Of a stretch of DNA of 64,000 nucleotides, positions 1 to 11,229 are shown piece after piece. A program made the position numbers and the translations under genes. The DNA comes from Echinometra lucunter. Lineage: Eukaryota > Echinodermata > Echinoidea > Camarodonta > Echinometridae. The stretch covers positions 20,614,143 to 20,678,142 of the forward strand of contig CM057169.1 of the NCBI GenBank assembly GCA_029962745.1, written 5' to 3'. The first letter of the stretch is position 1; each line of letters starts with the position of its first letter. Below the pieces are notes generated by a model. The model was not told the DNA's origin. It saw nothing but the letters and a program-made list of their open reading frames with translations, and searched no databases.

Positions 1-84
1 TTAAAAAGTTAAAATATACATAATTATTTCAAGCCCCCGTCAAAAAAAAAATCCCCTTCCCACCATCAATTAAGATTACCTCAG

Positions 85-292
85 ATTATTTGTCAAAGAT
101 GATTATTCTAGAAGCGACGTATCGTCGACGTATCGTCTAGCCGACTTCATGGGATTCCCCGATTCCGAAAACGACATCACCGCACCGGTCTGTATAAAAG
201 ACCGGGCAGACGTCGACAAAATCATATTTTACGTCCTGCCGGAAGAAACGTTTCCCTTCAAGATTTATTTCATCAGCTACAAGTACTTTTGA
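85..292 (+). CDS. Possible terminal coding exon of an upstream gene (partial)
   Basis: An open frame runs from an acceptor-like TTACCTCAG (AG at 83-84) to a TGA at 290-292, giving about 68 residues (LFVKDDYSRSDV... to ...ISYKYF). The codons look coding: many end in C or G and CpG is frequent, unlike the AT-rich DNA around. A stop lies upstream in the same frame at 71-73, so if coding it must be entered by splicing. I do not recognise the protein. Its 5' exons would lie left of the window. A TATAAAA inside it (193-199) could instead belong to the promoter of the next gene, so the stretch may be promoter rather than exon. Confidence 0.35.
193..199 (+). promoter_or_regulatory. Candidate TATA box
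   Basis: TATAAAA lies about 200 bases before the ATG of the ubiquitin-like gene, which would place a start near 220-228 and a leader of about 170 nt. A short direct repeat of CGACGTATCGT sits upstream (116-136). It overlaps the putative exon 85-292, so the two readings compete. Confidence 0.3.
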
Positions 293-398
293 TATTTTTC
301 GAACAAAAAGAGGTTATAAAATTTGATATTACGCAGACCAAAACAGACCATAACTGAATCGTTTTCATTACATCGGAAAGAAGGAGACAAATAGAAGC

Positions 399-1394
399 AT
401 GGACACCTTCGGCAACACCGGGAACGAAGGACAGAGAGGGTACGATGGCGACTATGACGATGGGAATACGTATGGACCTCAAGGCAATGAGCCATCCCGA
501 CATCATGGCAACAATGGACACGATGGAGACAACGATTCAACTCACCAGAGCCAACCTAGCGGGAATGGCGGTGGCGGTTACCAAAACTCCGGGGGACGCA
601 ATACTGGTGGCAATGAGCCATCTCGACATGGGCCCTACAACCCAAACACATATGGCCCTTACGGGAACGAACCCTCCAGACACAGAGTAAGCTAGCTATT
701 TATTCCTTCTTCCTTTCCATGACAGTCGTTTAGTACTGTTTTGCATTTGCCAATGTAGAATGATGATGAAAACAGATTAGATAGGTGATTATGACCACCC
801 TTGCAAATAGTTACCCAAAGATATGTTTCATAGATTGTCGGTTGTGTCGTAAGGGATTAGAAAAATGAGGGGATTTATATGGAAGTAACATGTTTCCAAT
901 AATATTTACAGGTGTGAGAAAATCAATGAAAAATTTAAACAGCAGAAAAATGGTGCCTTTCTAATGTTAGACTAAAATAAAAAGTGTAAAGATAAATATA
1001 AGAAAGCTTTTTCTTACCTTTCTTTCTGTTATTATTCCTATTATATTATTCCACTGTTACAGATCCAATGTTTAAAAAGGTTAAACATTACTTGATGTAA
1101 CAGTTTAACCAAACAGCCGGTCAAACAACTCATACGTTCATTTATTTATCATATTTCCAGGACATCGACATTTTCGTGAAACCTGACAACAGGAACCCTG
1201 TCCCTATGACCGCAAACTTGGACTGGACGCTGGACAAGCTACACAGCAGCTCTGCAAGGAAGTGTAATTTGCATCCAAGCCAGTGCCACTCATCTTGCGC
1301 TGGTGTGCCGTTGTCAGGCTCCCGCAAGGTTCACGAGACGAGCATAAGAAATGGCTCAACTGTGAATCTCCATGTGCGTGTTAAAGGAGGCTAA
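399..1394 (+). CDS. Ubiquitin-like protein with Gly/Asn-rich N-terminal extension, two exons
   Basis: Exon 1 is 399-686 (96 codons, donor A|GTAAGC) and exon 2 is 1161-1394 (acceptor TTTCCAG), joined in phase 0 to give 173 residues. Residues 1-96 are low complexity, rich in Gly, Asn, Asp, His and Tyr, with three copies of GNEPSRH. Exon 2 encodes a 77-residue domain that aligns to ubiquitin over 76 positions without a gap, with about 19 identities. These include IFVK at the start, AG at 46-47, Leu50, Arg54, Ile61, Ser65-Thr66, Leu69, Arg72 and Gly75-Gly76. The protein stops directly after the Gly-Gly, so no C-terminal processing would be needed for conjugation. Lys11, 27, 29, 48 and 63 are replaced while Lys6 and Lys33 remain; the Leu8/Ile44/Val70 patch is Asp/Ser/His. 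The fold assignment is my alignment by eye. Modifier activity is inference. Confidence 0.8.
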
Positions 1395-1482
1395 ACGAAA
1401 GTTGACTGCCAAGAACATTGTATTGACGTAAGATTTAAGTTGTAGGATATGTTGGGAAGATAAGGTATACCGTACGAGGTAA

Positions 1483-1488
1483 AATAAA
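1483..1488 (+). terminator. Candidate poly(A) signal of the ubiquitin-like gene
   Basis: AATAAA lies 89 bases after the stop codon. Further AATAAA copies near 2700 could give a longer 3' UTR. Confidence 0.4.
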
Positions 1489-1499
1489 ACTGAAACAAG

Positions 1500-3375
1500 G
1501 TCCGTCAGGAAAAAACGACGAGAATAATTCATGAAAGTGGTAATGATGTCGGGTATGGCTTATTGGCAGATTCATAACAGGAGCGTCTTTGAATATAGTC
1601 AATGGTAGTGGTCAAGTTGGAATGATAAGTTATTTGACTATTCAGAGTTGACGAGAAACAGCACAAGTTAAGAGAATTTATATAAATGTCATGCAAGAAA
1701 ACAAGAAAAATCACTCGAGCTGAGTGTAGAATTTGCGATGACATCAGTTCAGACTGAAAAGTGAGAAGAATATAACGAGGCCTGCCGAACTATAATGAAT
1801 GTCTGTTGGTAAGCTCGATTGTGATGTTATGTTAGAGAGAAAAATCGAGCTCCTGTTATCCCCACACAGGAAGCTGCAAACGATTTACAAAGCAAACACA
1901 TATAGTATTATCAGTTATGTCTGGCTTAAACACCCACAGTACATAATTCGTGGACCCTTGAATGATTGCTCTCAAAGACAGAACCATTTCAAACAAAGTC
2001 ATTCATGTTTATTTTTAATTTAGTTGCTGGTTGTACTGACTCTGAATAGTACTTACTTTGTTTTTATCCTATCGTAGTTGTTCAAATTATGTTTACTAGT
2101 CGTGATAAAACAAAATTCATATGAGTACTTTAACGTTCCTATAAAAAGAGGAATAGAAAGAGTGGAAAGAAGTAAAATGAGTAAATAAATAAAAATGGGT
2201 AAATGGTCATTATATTCAAACATACGGAGAGAACATCTAAATAGCCCTCAAGAGTAGATTTTACATTTCTCTTTTTGTACATAAACATTACATTTCCAGT
2301 GTCTCGAATAATAGAAAATCATGCATAGTAAATAAGGATTAAGAAATGTATTCATACATTTATTCAGTTTAAACATCAATTTTAAGTAAGATTATGCAGC
2401 TGCATAGTTGTAATTATATAATGCTGTATTATAAATTAAAAACTGGAAAAAAAATATTGTTAACATCTGTTGATCGGGTGTGATGATATGATGATATTTT
2501 AGATAAAATAACTATTGCATAGTTTGCTTATTAATGTTTTTCTTTGTTTTATTTAATAAGTATAATTATTAACATTACTTCATGTATTATCTTTGCACAT
2601 TTATGTACTTAACTTTTATGTTTTTGTTGCATTTTACTTCGTAATCAGGACATTAATGTAAAACAGCTTGTCTGCTGATCTTTTGTGCCTGTATATATGT
2701 ATTCAAATAAAGTCAAATAAATGAAATTAAATGTAAGAAAAACAAAGGAATTGGTATGGATTCTTTCTTATTTGGATATATACTGGGTAAGATAGGAATG
2801 CTGTTATACTATGATATGGTGAGGATGGTATGGAGCAATAGATTTGATGAAGAGATAGAAAGAGTGCGAGAAGAATAGATGGACAGAAATCAAAAAATAA
2901 ATTAATAGGTAATTAAATGAATATGGATGCCTAGGGAAAGAAAGGGGTTGGAGAGTAAAGAGAGGTGTTAGAGAGGAAAAAAGAAGGAATTAAAAAAAAA
3001 AGGAAAACAGTTTTGAACCAATTTGAATCCTACGAGCCAACGAAGCTAGACAAAGCCAGACAACGCGTAATATTATGCTTTACAAATGTAAACAAATGTG
3101 ACCCCTGAAATCATGACTGTTGAGATTGAATGATTCAGAACTCCCTGTTGGCTGGTAACAAAGCATATCAAGCCTGGTGAAACACGAAGTTTGATTGGGT
3201 ACAGCCGTTCCGTAGGCCACGTCATGATTTACATAATTTATGCTGACGCCCAGTATGCATTATGAATATGCAAAACACTGATGAATAATAATTAGAAGGG
3301 TCTGCATATTCATGGTGCTTGAAAAAGCTGGTAGGATGTTGTAGTTTATGAGGAAAGTGGTAACTGATGCAGAGT
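1500..3375. other. AT-rich non-coding stretch
   Basis: I see no gene, splice-bounded open frame or clear mobile element here. Part may be 3' UTR of the preceding gene, since clustered AATAAA motifs occur near 2700. Confidence 0.5.
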
Positions 3376-3391
3376 CTGAGTGTATATCAAG

Positions 3392-3610
3392 ATGGATAGT
3401 CCGAAGAAAGCTTATTCTAGGATAAATGTTACTTCATCAAATAAAATAGATAGCAATAACGGTGGATCCGGTACAACTTTCAATGAGGTAGCTCGCCGTA
3501 GGGAGGAAAAAGAAAAGAAAATAGAGATAGAGGATGAGAAGGAAATTGAAATGACACGATATTCTCAAACATTTAGCACCGTACAAAACGAAGCGAAGAG
3601 AAAGAAATAG
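3392..3610 (+). CDS. Doubtful small charged ORF
   Basis: An ATG-started frame of 72 residues begins MDSPKKAYSRINV and has a Lys/Glu-rich second half (REEKEKKIEIEDEKE). The TAG stop is followed at once by GTATGT, so the stretch could equally be a non-coding exon ending in a donor. No family is recognised and the charge bias may just reflect purine-rich DNA. Confidence 0.2.
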   Translation: MDSPKKAYSRINVTSSNKIDSNNGGSGTTFNEVARRREEKEKKIEIEDEKEIEMTRYSQTFSTVQNEAKRKK

Positions 3611-3624
3611 GTATGTATATTTTG

Positions 3625-4580
3625 CACCCATTTTGTAATTCCTTTAATTTTTATGTGCAACTCCCCACACCAATGATTGTTAATGATTGTTAGTATTTTT
3701 ATTCCTAATGTTGATTTCAAGCATTAGTAATAACTGCCCATTCCTTTCAGAACAAGAAAATACTAAGCTCGGGCATATACATGTACATGTATGTGATAAC
3801 GCATCCTACGCATAACTGTGGTAACAAGATAAGAATTCTTGTAAGATTTGAACTCAAGAGGGCGCCAGACCATTATTTGATAAGACATACTTTGCATAGA
3901 TAAGAGATTTTCCTCTTATCCCATTAGAGATAAATGTATTTAATGATTAAAAAAATCAAGAGAATGAAAATAAACAACTTTCTCAAGACATTTAAAAACA
4001 GACATGAGCATGGCAATGAATGGCAAGGAGCTAGACATCACTATAATAGGCATACATTTGGGGTCCTTATATTTTGCTTATTTGCGCGTGACGATGAGTA
4101 AAAAAGATAATTTCCACCTAGTTTAGACTAAAATCTTTAAGATAAGACCGGATTCGAAGCATTTCATTCATTCAATCTTGTTTTACAATGGGGTTGACGA
4201 CTCGTGTCACGTGAGCCTTCGCAAAAACATATCGCGATAACATGACTATAGTAGTCCCAACACAAGGTGGCGCTCTAACATATGAAACCGCTGTGTACTT
4301 CGAGGCGTTTCAAGCAAGGTGGTGTCTAGCCCTGTTTACTAATTTTATGCATACTTGTTGAACAAAAGTTTCCTTTGACAACTAAGAAGCTTGCTAGAGA
4401 CTTGTCCGACATAGCAACAACTAATGCATGCAAACTAGATTCCATCTATTCAGATGCCATTATGTTTAACAGGTGAACTGAATTTGTAACCAACGGTTCT
4501 CTAGAAAAACATGCATTAATTTGCATACATCAATAAACAGGTATTGTGTTGCTTACAAGTTCTTTCTTTGCTTTTGCCAC
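3625..4580. other. Non-coding stretch
   Basis: No supported gene or repeat structure was seen. Confidence 0.5.
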
Positions 4581-4586
4581 ATAAGG

Positions 4587-4660
4587 GATGGATGAAGGGA
4601 AGGGGTGAAGGGGAGGGGTGAGGGGAAGGGGAGGGGTGAGGGGAAGGGGAGGAGTTGGGT
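4587..4660 (+). repeat. G-rich minisatellite
   Basis: Tandem GGGGAAGGGGAGGGGTGA-like units form a run of G tracts that could fold as a G-quadruplex. Confidence 0.7.
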
Positions 4661-4729
4661 GGTTAATAGGTTTTCTTTTATCTGAGTGTCTTTGAATCTG
4701 TCTGTTCATCCGTCCTTATCTCAAGAACC

Positions 4730-5440
4730 TTGGGGTATGAATTTGTTAATTGGCACCAGTAAAAAAAATCATAGGGAGATAAAGTGACTATACATAAGGA
4801 GGTCAAAGGTCAAAGGTCACAGAGGGGAAAATGTGAAATCTTAGGTTTTTAGACCGATATGACAGAAATCAAATGAGATATTGGTCTTAAAATTGGCATT
4901 AGTATGTAGTCCCTTATGGGGATAAATTGGAAAGATATGGGGTTAAGTAGGTCAAAGGTCAAAGGTCACAAAGTGAAATGTACATAAAATAAGAGGTGTT
5001 TAACTTCATTATCAAAATATTTAAAGAACCATTTTAGGCATGTGGGCGTGAACTAATATGAAACATCATGAGGGAATGTATAAAGGACATTTTATGTTAA
5101 AGAGGTCAAGGTTCAAAGGTTAAGAGGGTCAACTCATCATGAAAACCTCAGATTTTTAGTCTAAGTTTACTATTACTATAAATTATAATGATATTGCTGA
5201 GCAACATCATACAATAAGCACTTATTACCCCTTTGATAAGTATGCACAAGGTCAAAGGTCTAAGGTCAAAGGTTAAAGGTCAAAGATCAAGTCATAGTAT
5301 AGTCTGTAAGGCAATTACATTACCTCAAGAACATCTTAGATACGAACTAGTTTATAGCATCATCAGCGTAATGGAAGGTTAGGCATTTTGAAGTAATATA
5401 GGTCAAAGTTCAAAGGTCGCAGAGCTGTTCGGTGGTGATG
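4730..5440 (+). repeat. Diverged tandem array with AGGTCA direct repeats
   Basis: Clusters of AGGTCA-type half-sites spaced by one base recur near 4800, 4949, 5102, 5250 and 5400, a period of about 150 bp. The clearest reads AGGTCAAAGGTCAAAGGTCA at 4800-4819 and again at 4949-4968. Between clusters the sequence is only loosely conserved, for example CAGA.ATCAAATGAGATATTGG. The spacing is the DR1 layout used by HNF4, COUP-TF and RXR dimers; whether any protein binds is unknown. Confidence 0.7.
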
Positions 5441-5577
5441 TGTTCTAACTGGTAATTTTGAGAATAACAGTTTGGCGTGAGCATATCACTTAGTATAATA
5501 AGAGATAAAGAGTGCAGAGTCTGAGGATAGTTCAACAGTCATATGATGATGATGACGACGATTATGATGATGTTGAT

Positions 5578-5580
<3 letters not shown>

Positions 5581-5632
<52 letters not shown>

Positions 5633-5885
5633 ATGATGATAATGATAATAATAGTAATAATCATGATTATGAAAAGAAGAAGAAGAAGAAGAAGAAGAAA
5701 GAAGAAGAAAAAGAAGAATAAAAATGATAAGAATAATGATGATAATGGTAATAATGATAATAACAGTGAAAATGATAATAATAGTAATAATAATAATGAT
5801 AATAATAATAATAATAACAATAATAATAATAATAACAATAATGATAATAATAATAATAATGATAATAATAATAATAATAATGATG

Positions 5886-5928
<43 letters not shown>

Positions 5929-5985
5929 TGATAACAATAATAATGATAGTGATGATAGTGATATTAGTATTAATAATAACAATAA
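5581..5985 (+). repeat. GATA and AAT/GAT microsatellite
   Basis: About twelve GATA units (5581-5629) run into a long mixed AAT/GAT/AAG block. The long apparent reading frames of Asn/Asp or Leu/Ser through it are low-complexity artefacts. Confidence 0.95.
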
Positions 5986-6289
5986 CTGAAATGAGCGCTA
6001 ACTACATTATAATCCCATCAGAATCATATCACAAAGTGGAAAAATGTTATTAAAGAATGATTTAAACGGAATATAGAGATTTGTGAACTTTCTTGAGCAT
6101 GGGAAATTTTGAAGCTAATAATCATGCAGTAATACGCATGTACTTATCGTACCCAGGTGTTAAGTGGGTACCAGGTAGGATGCGAAAGTCATTGTGGTTT
6201 GTTTAGCATTATGAGCGTCTGCAAAAGGCGCCTGGCTGGAATGCTCCCTAGCCAGGGAGTGTAGAAGGTGCATACATTGTGTGCGGGCA

Positions 6290-6545
6290 AGCCTGAATCC
6301 TATGACCGGGGTAATGATATTTCTGTAAAGCGCTTAGAGACATCGGCCAGATGTATTAGGCGCTATAAATATCCAGAATATTATAATTATCATTATTATT
6401 CTTATCATTATCATTATTATTATTATTACCATTAATATTACTATTATGATTATTACTATTATTGTTGTTGTTACTATTATCATTATTGTTGTTATTATTT
6501 TTATTATTGTTATTGTTATTATTATTATTATTATCATTAATATTG
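6290..6545 (+). mobile_element. SINE-like retroposon tail ending in ATT repeats
   Basis: TGTAAAGCGCTTAGAGACAT followed by GGCGCTATAAATAT and a long ATT/TTATC run is the 3' tail pattern of a common animal retroposon type. The 5' head is not clear. A shorter copy of the same tail lies at 16668-16735. Confidence 0.5.
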
Positions 6546-7126
6546 TCATATTTTTAAGCTTGACGAGAAGAAAAATCATTGCCTCCAATTTATTTTACAA
6601 TTTTAGAATTTGATTTTGCTCTTTTGGAACAAAACAACCCAATGCGGCTTGTCGTGGAAAATATTTTACACTAATTTATTTTACAATTTGTTGGGTTTTT
6701 TTTCATGGAGATCAGAGACAGAGCAACTGGAATCTAATCGCAAGATGGCGCTATAGATCAAGGGCTCTGCACGACATTAGGGTACCTTGACACGACATTA
6801 TGTAGTGTCACTGTACACTCTAATATCACCCATTTGAGTACCTCATGAAAAAAGCATGCACGCAAAGAATGAGACCATAATGCTTGGGGGGGGGGGGGGT
6901 TGTCAAGGCGCCTGACAGGGTGATATCCTACTGAAATAGATAAATAAACACATAAACAAAATAGATAAATGAATAAATGAAAAAGTAAATACATGAATAA
7001 ATGGATAAGGAAATCACAAACAAATAAGAAAATAAATACATATACATACATAAATAAAATGGTAAAAACATTAAATACGTCCAGACCTAGACTACGGCCC
7101 AAACCCTGCAAATGGGGTAGTAGTAA

Positions 7127-7505
7127 ACGATGAGAGGGTCGGGGTGTGCTGAATCTTATTGTGATGTCATGGTCACGTTATGAATATTCATCTTAACAAA
7201 GCGTGGATGCTTCTTACTCTCTGGTACAATTTGTTATGCTGTTTACGTCCTGTATATTCTAAGAGCTGAAATAAAGATATGAGCTCAACTAGGGTATGAA
7301 AAGGATGTATCATTTGCATGTATATTTTAAGAGCTTCACTAGAGGTTGCATGAGCTCAACTCGGGTATAGCGGTCATATAATCATGTACATGAATATTTC
7401 ATGAGCTGCAATAAGAGAGTTTGACAGTGTTGCCAAAAATGAATATTCATAACGTGACGTGACGATAAGGTTCACCACACCCCGACCTCTACAGGAGCTC
7501 ATCGT
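7127..7505. mobile_element. MITE with long terminal inverted repeats
   Basis: Both ends carry ACGATGAG then, slightly inside, GGTCGGGGTGTG, continuing to ACGTTATGAATATTCAT. Arms are about 65 bp with small indels. The centre has repeated ATGAGCTCAACT motifs and no coding frame. Confidence 0.75.
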
Positions 7506-7603
7506 AGGCCTGCCTGCAATCGATGCAGACTGTTATGATAAGACTTTGAGCACAAGATGGCGCTCTTTACTCTTCTGACTCGGGGCTCTGTTCTGACTAA
7601 TAA

Positions 7604-7751
7604 AGCCCTTTATTACAAAGTTTGGCCAACTCGGTTTCAGTAATTGACTACATGGCGCAATTTCTTTTGTATTGTGCTTGCCTATCAAAGCAATATGCAC
7701 CATTTTGTGCCTTACTGGAGTCGAGTTGGCCAAACTCTGTAATAAAGGGCT
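7604..7751. mobile_element. Short MITE, about 148 bp
   Basis: Inverted ends AGCCCTTTATTACAAAGTTT and its complement, followed inward by GGCCAACTCG, give arms of about 40 bp with few mismatches. There is no coding potential. Confidence 0.75.
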
Positions 7752-8289
7752 CTGCTCCGAATGATGATCCGACATAATGCTCCGGCGACACGGTTATAGG
7801 GTCAAGCAATTAGGCTGCAATATAATGGTTTAGGTCAGTCTTAGGGTTGGGGTAAGAATAACAAAAGAAGTTGAAGAACAATAACAAGAACATGAAAAGA
7901 AGAAGGAGAAGGAGCAGGGGCGTAGCTAGACTTTTTTTCAGTGGGGGGGGGGGGGGTGTAGAGGCCACTGATTACCGACAAACATTGGCACCGATTACCG
8001 ACGACCAACGTCTATTACTTCAACTGTATAAAGCCCATGGGGCACTTTCAATCGTGTGCCTCTATCACATTTTTCTTCGTCTCTCCTGCACATTTTCATT
8101 CAATTTCAACCAGATTTGGTGACTTTTATATGCGCGAGCTAGTGCATATAACTATACTCCATTTCATTTTAGAAGTGACGATTCTGCATCAAAATACCAA
8201 CTGGCCTGTACGATATTCAAATCATAAATTTGCTCACTTCACTTGTAGAATTCATTCGCTTTCCCCAAACATCCTGTATTTAAATAATA

Positions 8290-10280
8290 TACGAGTGAGC
8301 AAGGAAAAATATATATTCTCCTTTTCACGGAGGAAGTGATTATTCTTCATCAGCCTCATCAGTGCACGATGGGCCTATAAGATATATACATGTATTTTGG
8401 TCACCTCGCTTGCCGAATTCGTTTGCTTTCACAATTCAACCATCTTGTATCTAAATAGTATACGAGCGAGCGCAGCGAGCGAGGAAAAATATATATACTC
8501 CTTATCATGGTAGAAGTGATAATTCTTCATCAGAATATAACTATGATGGGCCTAATAGATATCTAAATAATATATTTGGTTTCCTTCGCTTGGCGAATTC
8601 ATTTTTTTTCAAAAACTATCATGTAATATCTAAATATTATACGAGCGAGCGAAGCGAGCTAGGAAAAATATATATACTCCTTTTAAATGGTGGAAGTGAT
8701 TATTTTTCACCAGCCTCATCAATGCACGACAGGCCTATATCTTAATTATGCATGTACATATTTTGGTCACCTCGCTTGCCGAATTCGTTTGTTTTCCCAA
8801 TTCAATCATCTTGTATATAAGTAGAATACGAGCGAACGCAGTGAGCGAGGAAAAAATATGTATACTCCTTAACATGGTAGAAGTGATAATTCTTCATCAA
8901 AATATACGATTGGTCTATCAGATTATATCTGGTTTCCTTCGCTTGTCGAATTAATTCGCTGTCAAATACCATCCTGTATTTAATGCGAGCGAGCGAAGTG
9001 AGCGAGGAAAAATATATATACTCCTTTTCGTAGTTGAAGTGATTATTCTTCATCAAAATACACAATGGGCCGAAAGGTATATTTGGTCACCTCGGTTGCC
9101 CAATTCTTCTGTTTTTCCAAAACGATCACATGGCTGATTAGGCCTATTACGAGCAAGCGCAGCGAGCGAGGAAAATGTATACTCTTTTCATGTTATTTCG
9201 TCATCAAAATACACTTTGCACAATAAAATATCTAAATCATATGCCTATTCGGTCATCTCTCTGGCTGAATTCTTTCCCTTTTCCGAAACAAATCCCTTAT
9301 CTGAATATTATACGAGCGAGCGCAGCGAGCGAGGAAAATATATATACTCCTTATCATGGAAGAAGCGATTATTCTTCATCAAAATCTACGATGAGCCTAT
9401 CAGATAAATTGGTCATCACTCGCTTGCCAAATTCCTTCCCTTTCAAAAACCATCCTGTATCTAAATATTATCTGAGCGAGCGATGCGAGGGAGGAAAAAT
9501 ATATAGGCCTAGAACTCCTTTTCATGGGTGAAGTGATTATTCTTCATCAAAATACGCAATGGGCCGAAAGGTATATTTGGTCAACTCGATTGCCCAATTC
9601 TTCTGTTATTCCCAAACGATCCCGTATAGATCTCAATATTATACGAGAGAGCGGAGCGACCGAGGATAAATATACACTCTTTTCGTGTTATTTCGTAAAA
9701 AAAAAAAACTCACTTAGACCAGTAAGCTATCTAAATCATATATTCGGTCACCTTGCTTGCCGAATTCTTTTGCTTTTCCAATCTGAATGTTATACAAGCG
9801 AGCGAAGCGAGCGAGGAAAATATACACTCTTTTTCATGTTATTTCGTTAAAAAACAAACACTTAGACCAATAAGATAAGTAAATCACATATCTGGTAACC
9901 TCACTTGCCGAATTCTTTTGTTTTCTCCTAAACAATCACGTATAGATCTGAATATTTTACGAGCGAGCGGAGCAAGCGAGGAAAAATATACACTCTTTTT
10001 CATGCTATTTCGTCAAAAAATCCACTTAGACCAGTAAGCTATCCAAATATTCGGTCACCTTGCTTGCCGAATTCTTTTGCTTTTCCGAAACGATCGCATA
10101 TCTGAATATTATATGAGCGAGTGGAGAGAGGAAATGTATAAAACTTTTAGAATGAGTGTTATTTTTTCAATAAAATACACTTAACATATAAGATATCTAA
10201 ATTATGTATTCAACCGCCTATTTGCCCAAAAGGCCTAACCATCCTGCATCTATACGAGCGAGCGCAGCGAGCGAGGCAAA
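8290..10280 (+). repeat. Tandem array with GAGCGAGCG core, about 13 units
   Basis: Copies of a core close to CGAGCGAGCGCAGCGAGCGA start at 8293, 8464, 8643, 8830, 8987, 9151, 9314, 9474, 9645, 9796, 9961, 10115 and 10255, a mean spacing near 163 bp. Each unit continues with GAGGAAAAATATATATACTC, a TGGTAGAAGTGATTATTCTT-like part and CACCTCGCTTGCCGAATTC. Units are diverged. The core reads almost the same forwards and backwards (mirror symmetry). Short frames through it are not genes. Confidence 0.9.
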
Positions 10281-10510
10281 TTATACACTATTTTTAATGG
10301 TAGAAGTGTTATTTCATCATCAAAAATACAATATAAGCCAAAAAGATATCTATTGTTCGATCACCTATTTTGCCAAATATGATTTGGACACATCGCTTGA
10401 CGTATGAGAAACCATTCTGTTTCTACCAGGGCGAAGAGAGCAACCGACAAATAATGCTATATTTTCTATAAAATGTAGATACCAGTCCGGACCCGGTGAA
10501 GAGCTGCTTT

Positions 10511-10661
10511 CTAAATTCTTTAGATTGCAACGAGGGACCAATCCAAAATTAGATTGAAAATCTAAATCTAATAGATTTAGAAGTCTATCTTTTCTCAATC
10601 TAATTTTGGATTGGTCCCCAACCACAATCTTATGGATTGATTTTCAGTCTAAAGAATTTAG
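10511..10661. repeat. Foldback inside the hAT-like element
   Basis: CTAAATTCTTTAGATTG and GGACCAATCCAAAATTAGA on the left recur as complements on the right, giving a stem of roughly 45-60 bp with small bulges. Confidence 0.7.
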
Positions 10662-11229
10662 AGAGTGGGTAACTCGATTACTGGACGACTCCGTCATCAA
10701 GGTACACTATCGTCGTTATACAGAAGAGCGCGCCAATTGCGTAATATCAAAACTTGCCAAGGATGACGAAGGATCGAGCAAGAATACCCGACAAAGTACA
10801 ACCGGGACAGCCCTGCCTGACCCGACATGGTCTATCATCCCCGCTACTTAACGTCTACTCAGAACCCGAAACTTTCCGAAACTTTTTCTTCTCTTAACCG
10901 TGTCGTCATCGTTTGTTTCTTTGTTTGTTTTTTACCCACTTTCTTCCTTTTTTCTCTCTTTCCTTTCCCCCTCTCTTTTCTCTTTTTCCTTTTTTCTTCC
11001 TTCTCTTTTTCTTTTTTTCTCTTCTTTCCTTTTCTTTTTCTCTTTCCCCTTTCTTTTATTTTTCCTTTTTTTTGTCCCTTTTTCTTCTCTTTTTTGTTTT
11101 CTCTCCTTTTTTTTTCATTTTTCCCCGGCCGCGCAGATTTACCAACGATATCCAGAGCACTGGGGGGGGGGGGGGGGGGGGGGGGGGGGTGGGGGTGTCA
11201 CCCCACCCCCTCTAGCTACGGCCCTGAGA

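Larger units (their letters stand above)
7915..11226. mobile_element. hAT-like non-autonomous element holding a tandem array
   Basis: The left end is CAGGGGCGTAGCTAGA (7915-7930) and the right end TCTAGCTACGGCCCTG (11211-11226), which are 16-bp inverted repeats with one mismatch. The eight bases outside are AGAAGGAG and AGAATGAG, a 7-of-8 match consistent with an aged 8-bp hAT target duplication. Poly-G tracts lie just inside each end (7943-7955 and 11162-11189). The interior is a tandem array (8290-10280), a foldback (10511-10661) and a long pyrimidine tract (10880-11120). No transposase frame was found, so movement would depend on another element. Confidence 0.6.

Noticed and set aside
5539..6053. 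Long overlapping frames rich in Leu/Ser, Asn/Asp or Ile
   Set aside because: They are translations of GATA and AAT/GAT microsatellites.
8290..10280. CRISPR-like regular repeat spacing
   Set aside because: The whole unit is repeated, not only a short repeat with unique spacers, and the genome is eukaryotic.
8748..10407. Several frames sharing RASAASEE-like peptides
   Set aside because: They come from the GAGCGAGCG tandem repeat read in successive units, not from a gene family.
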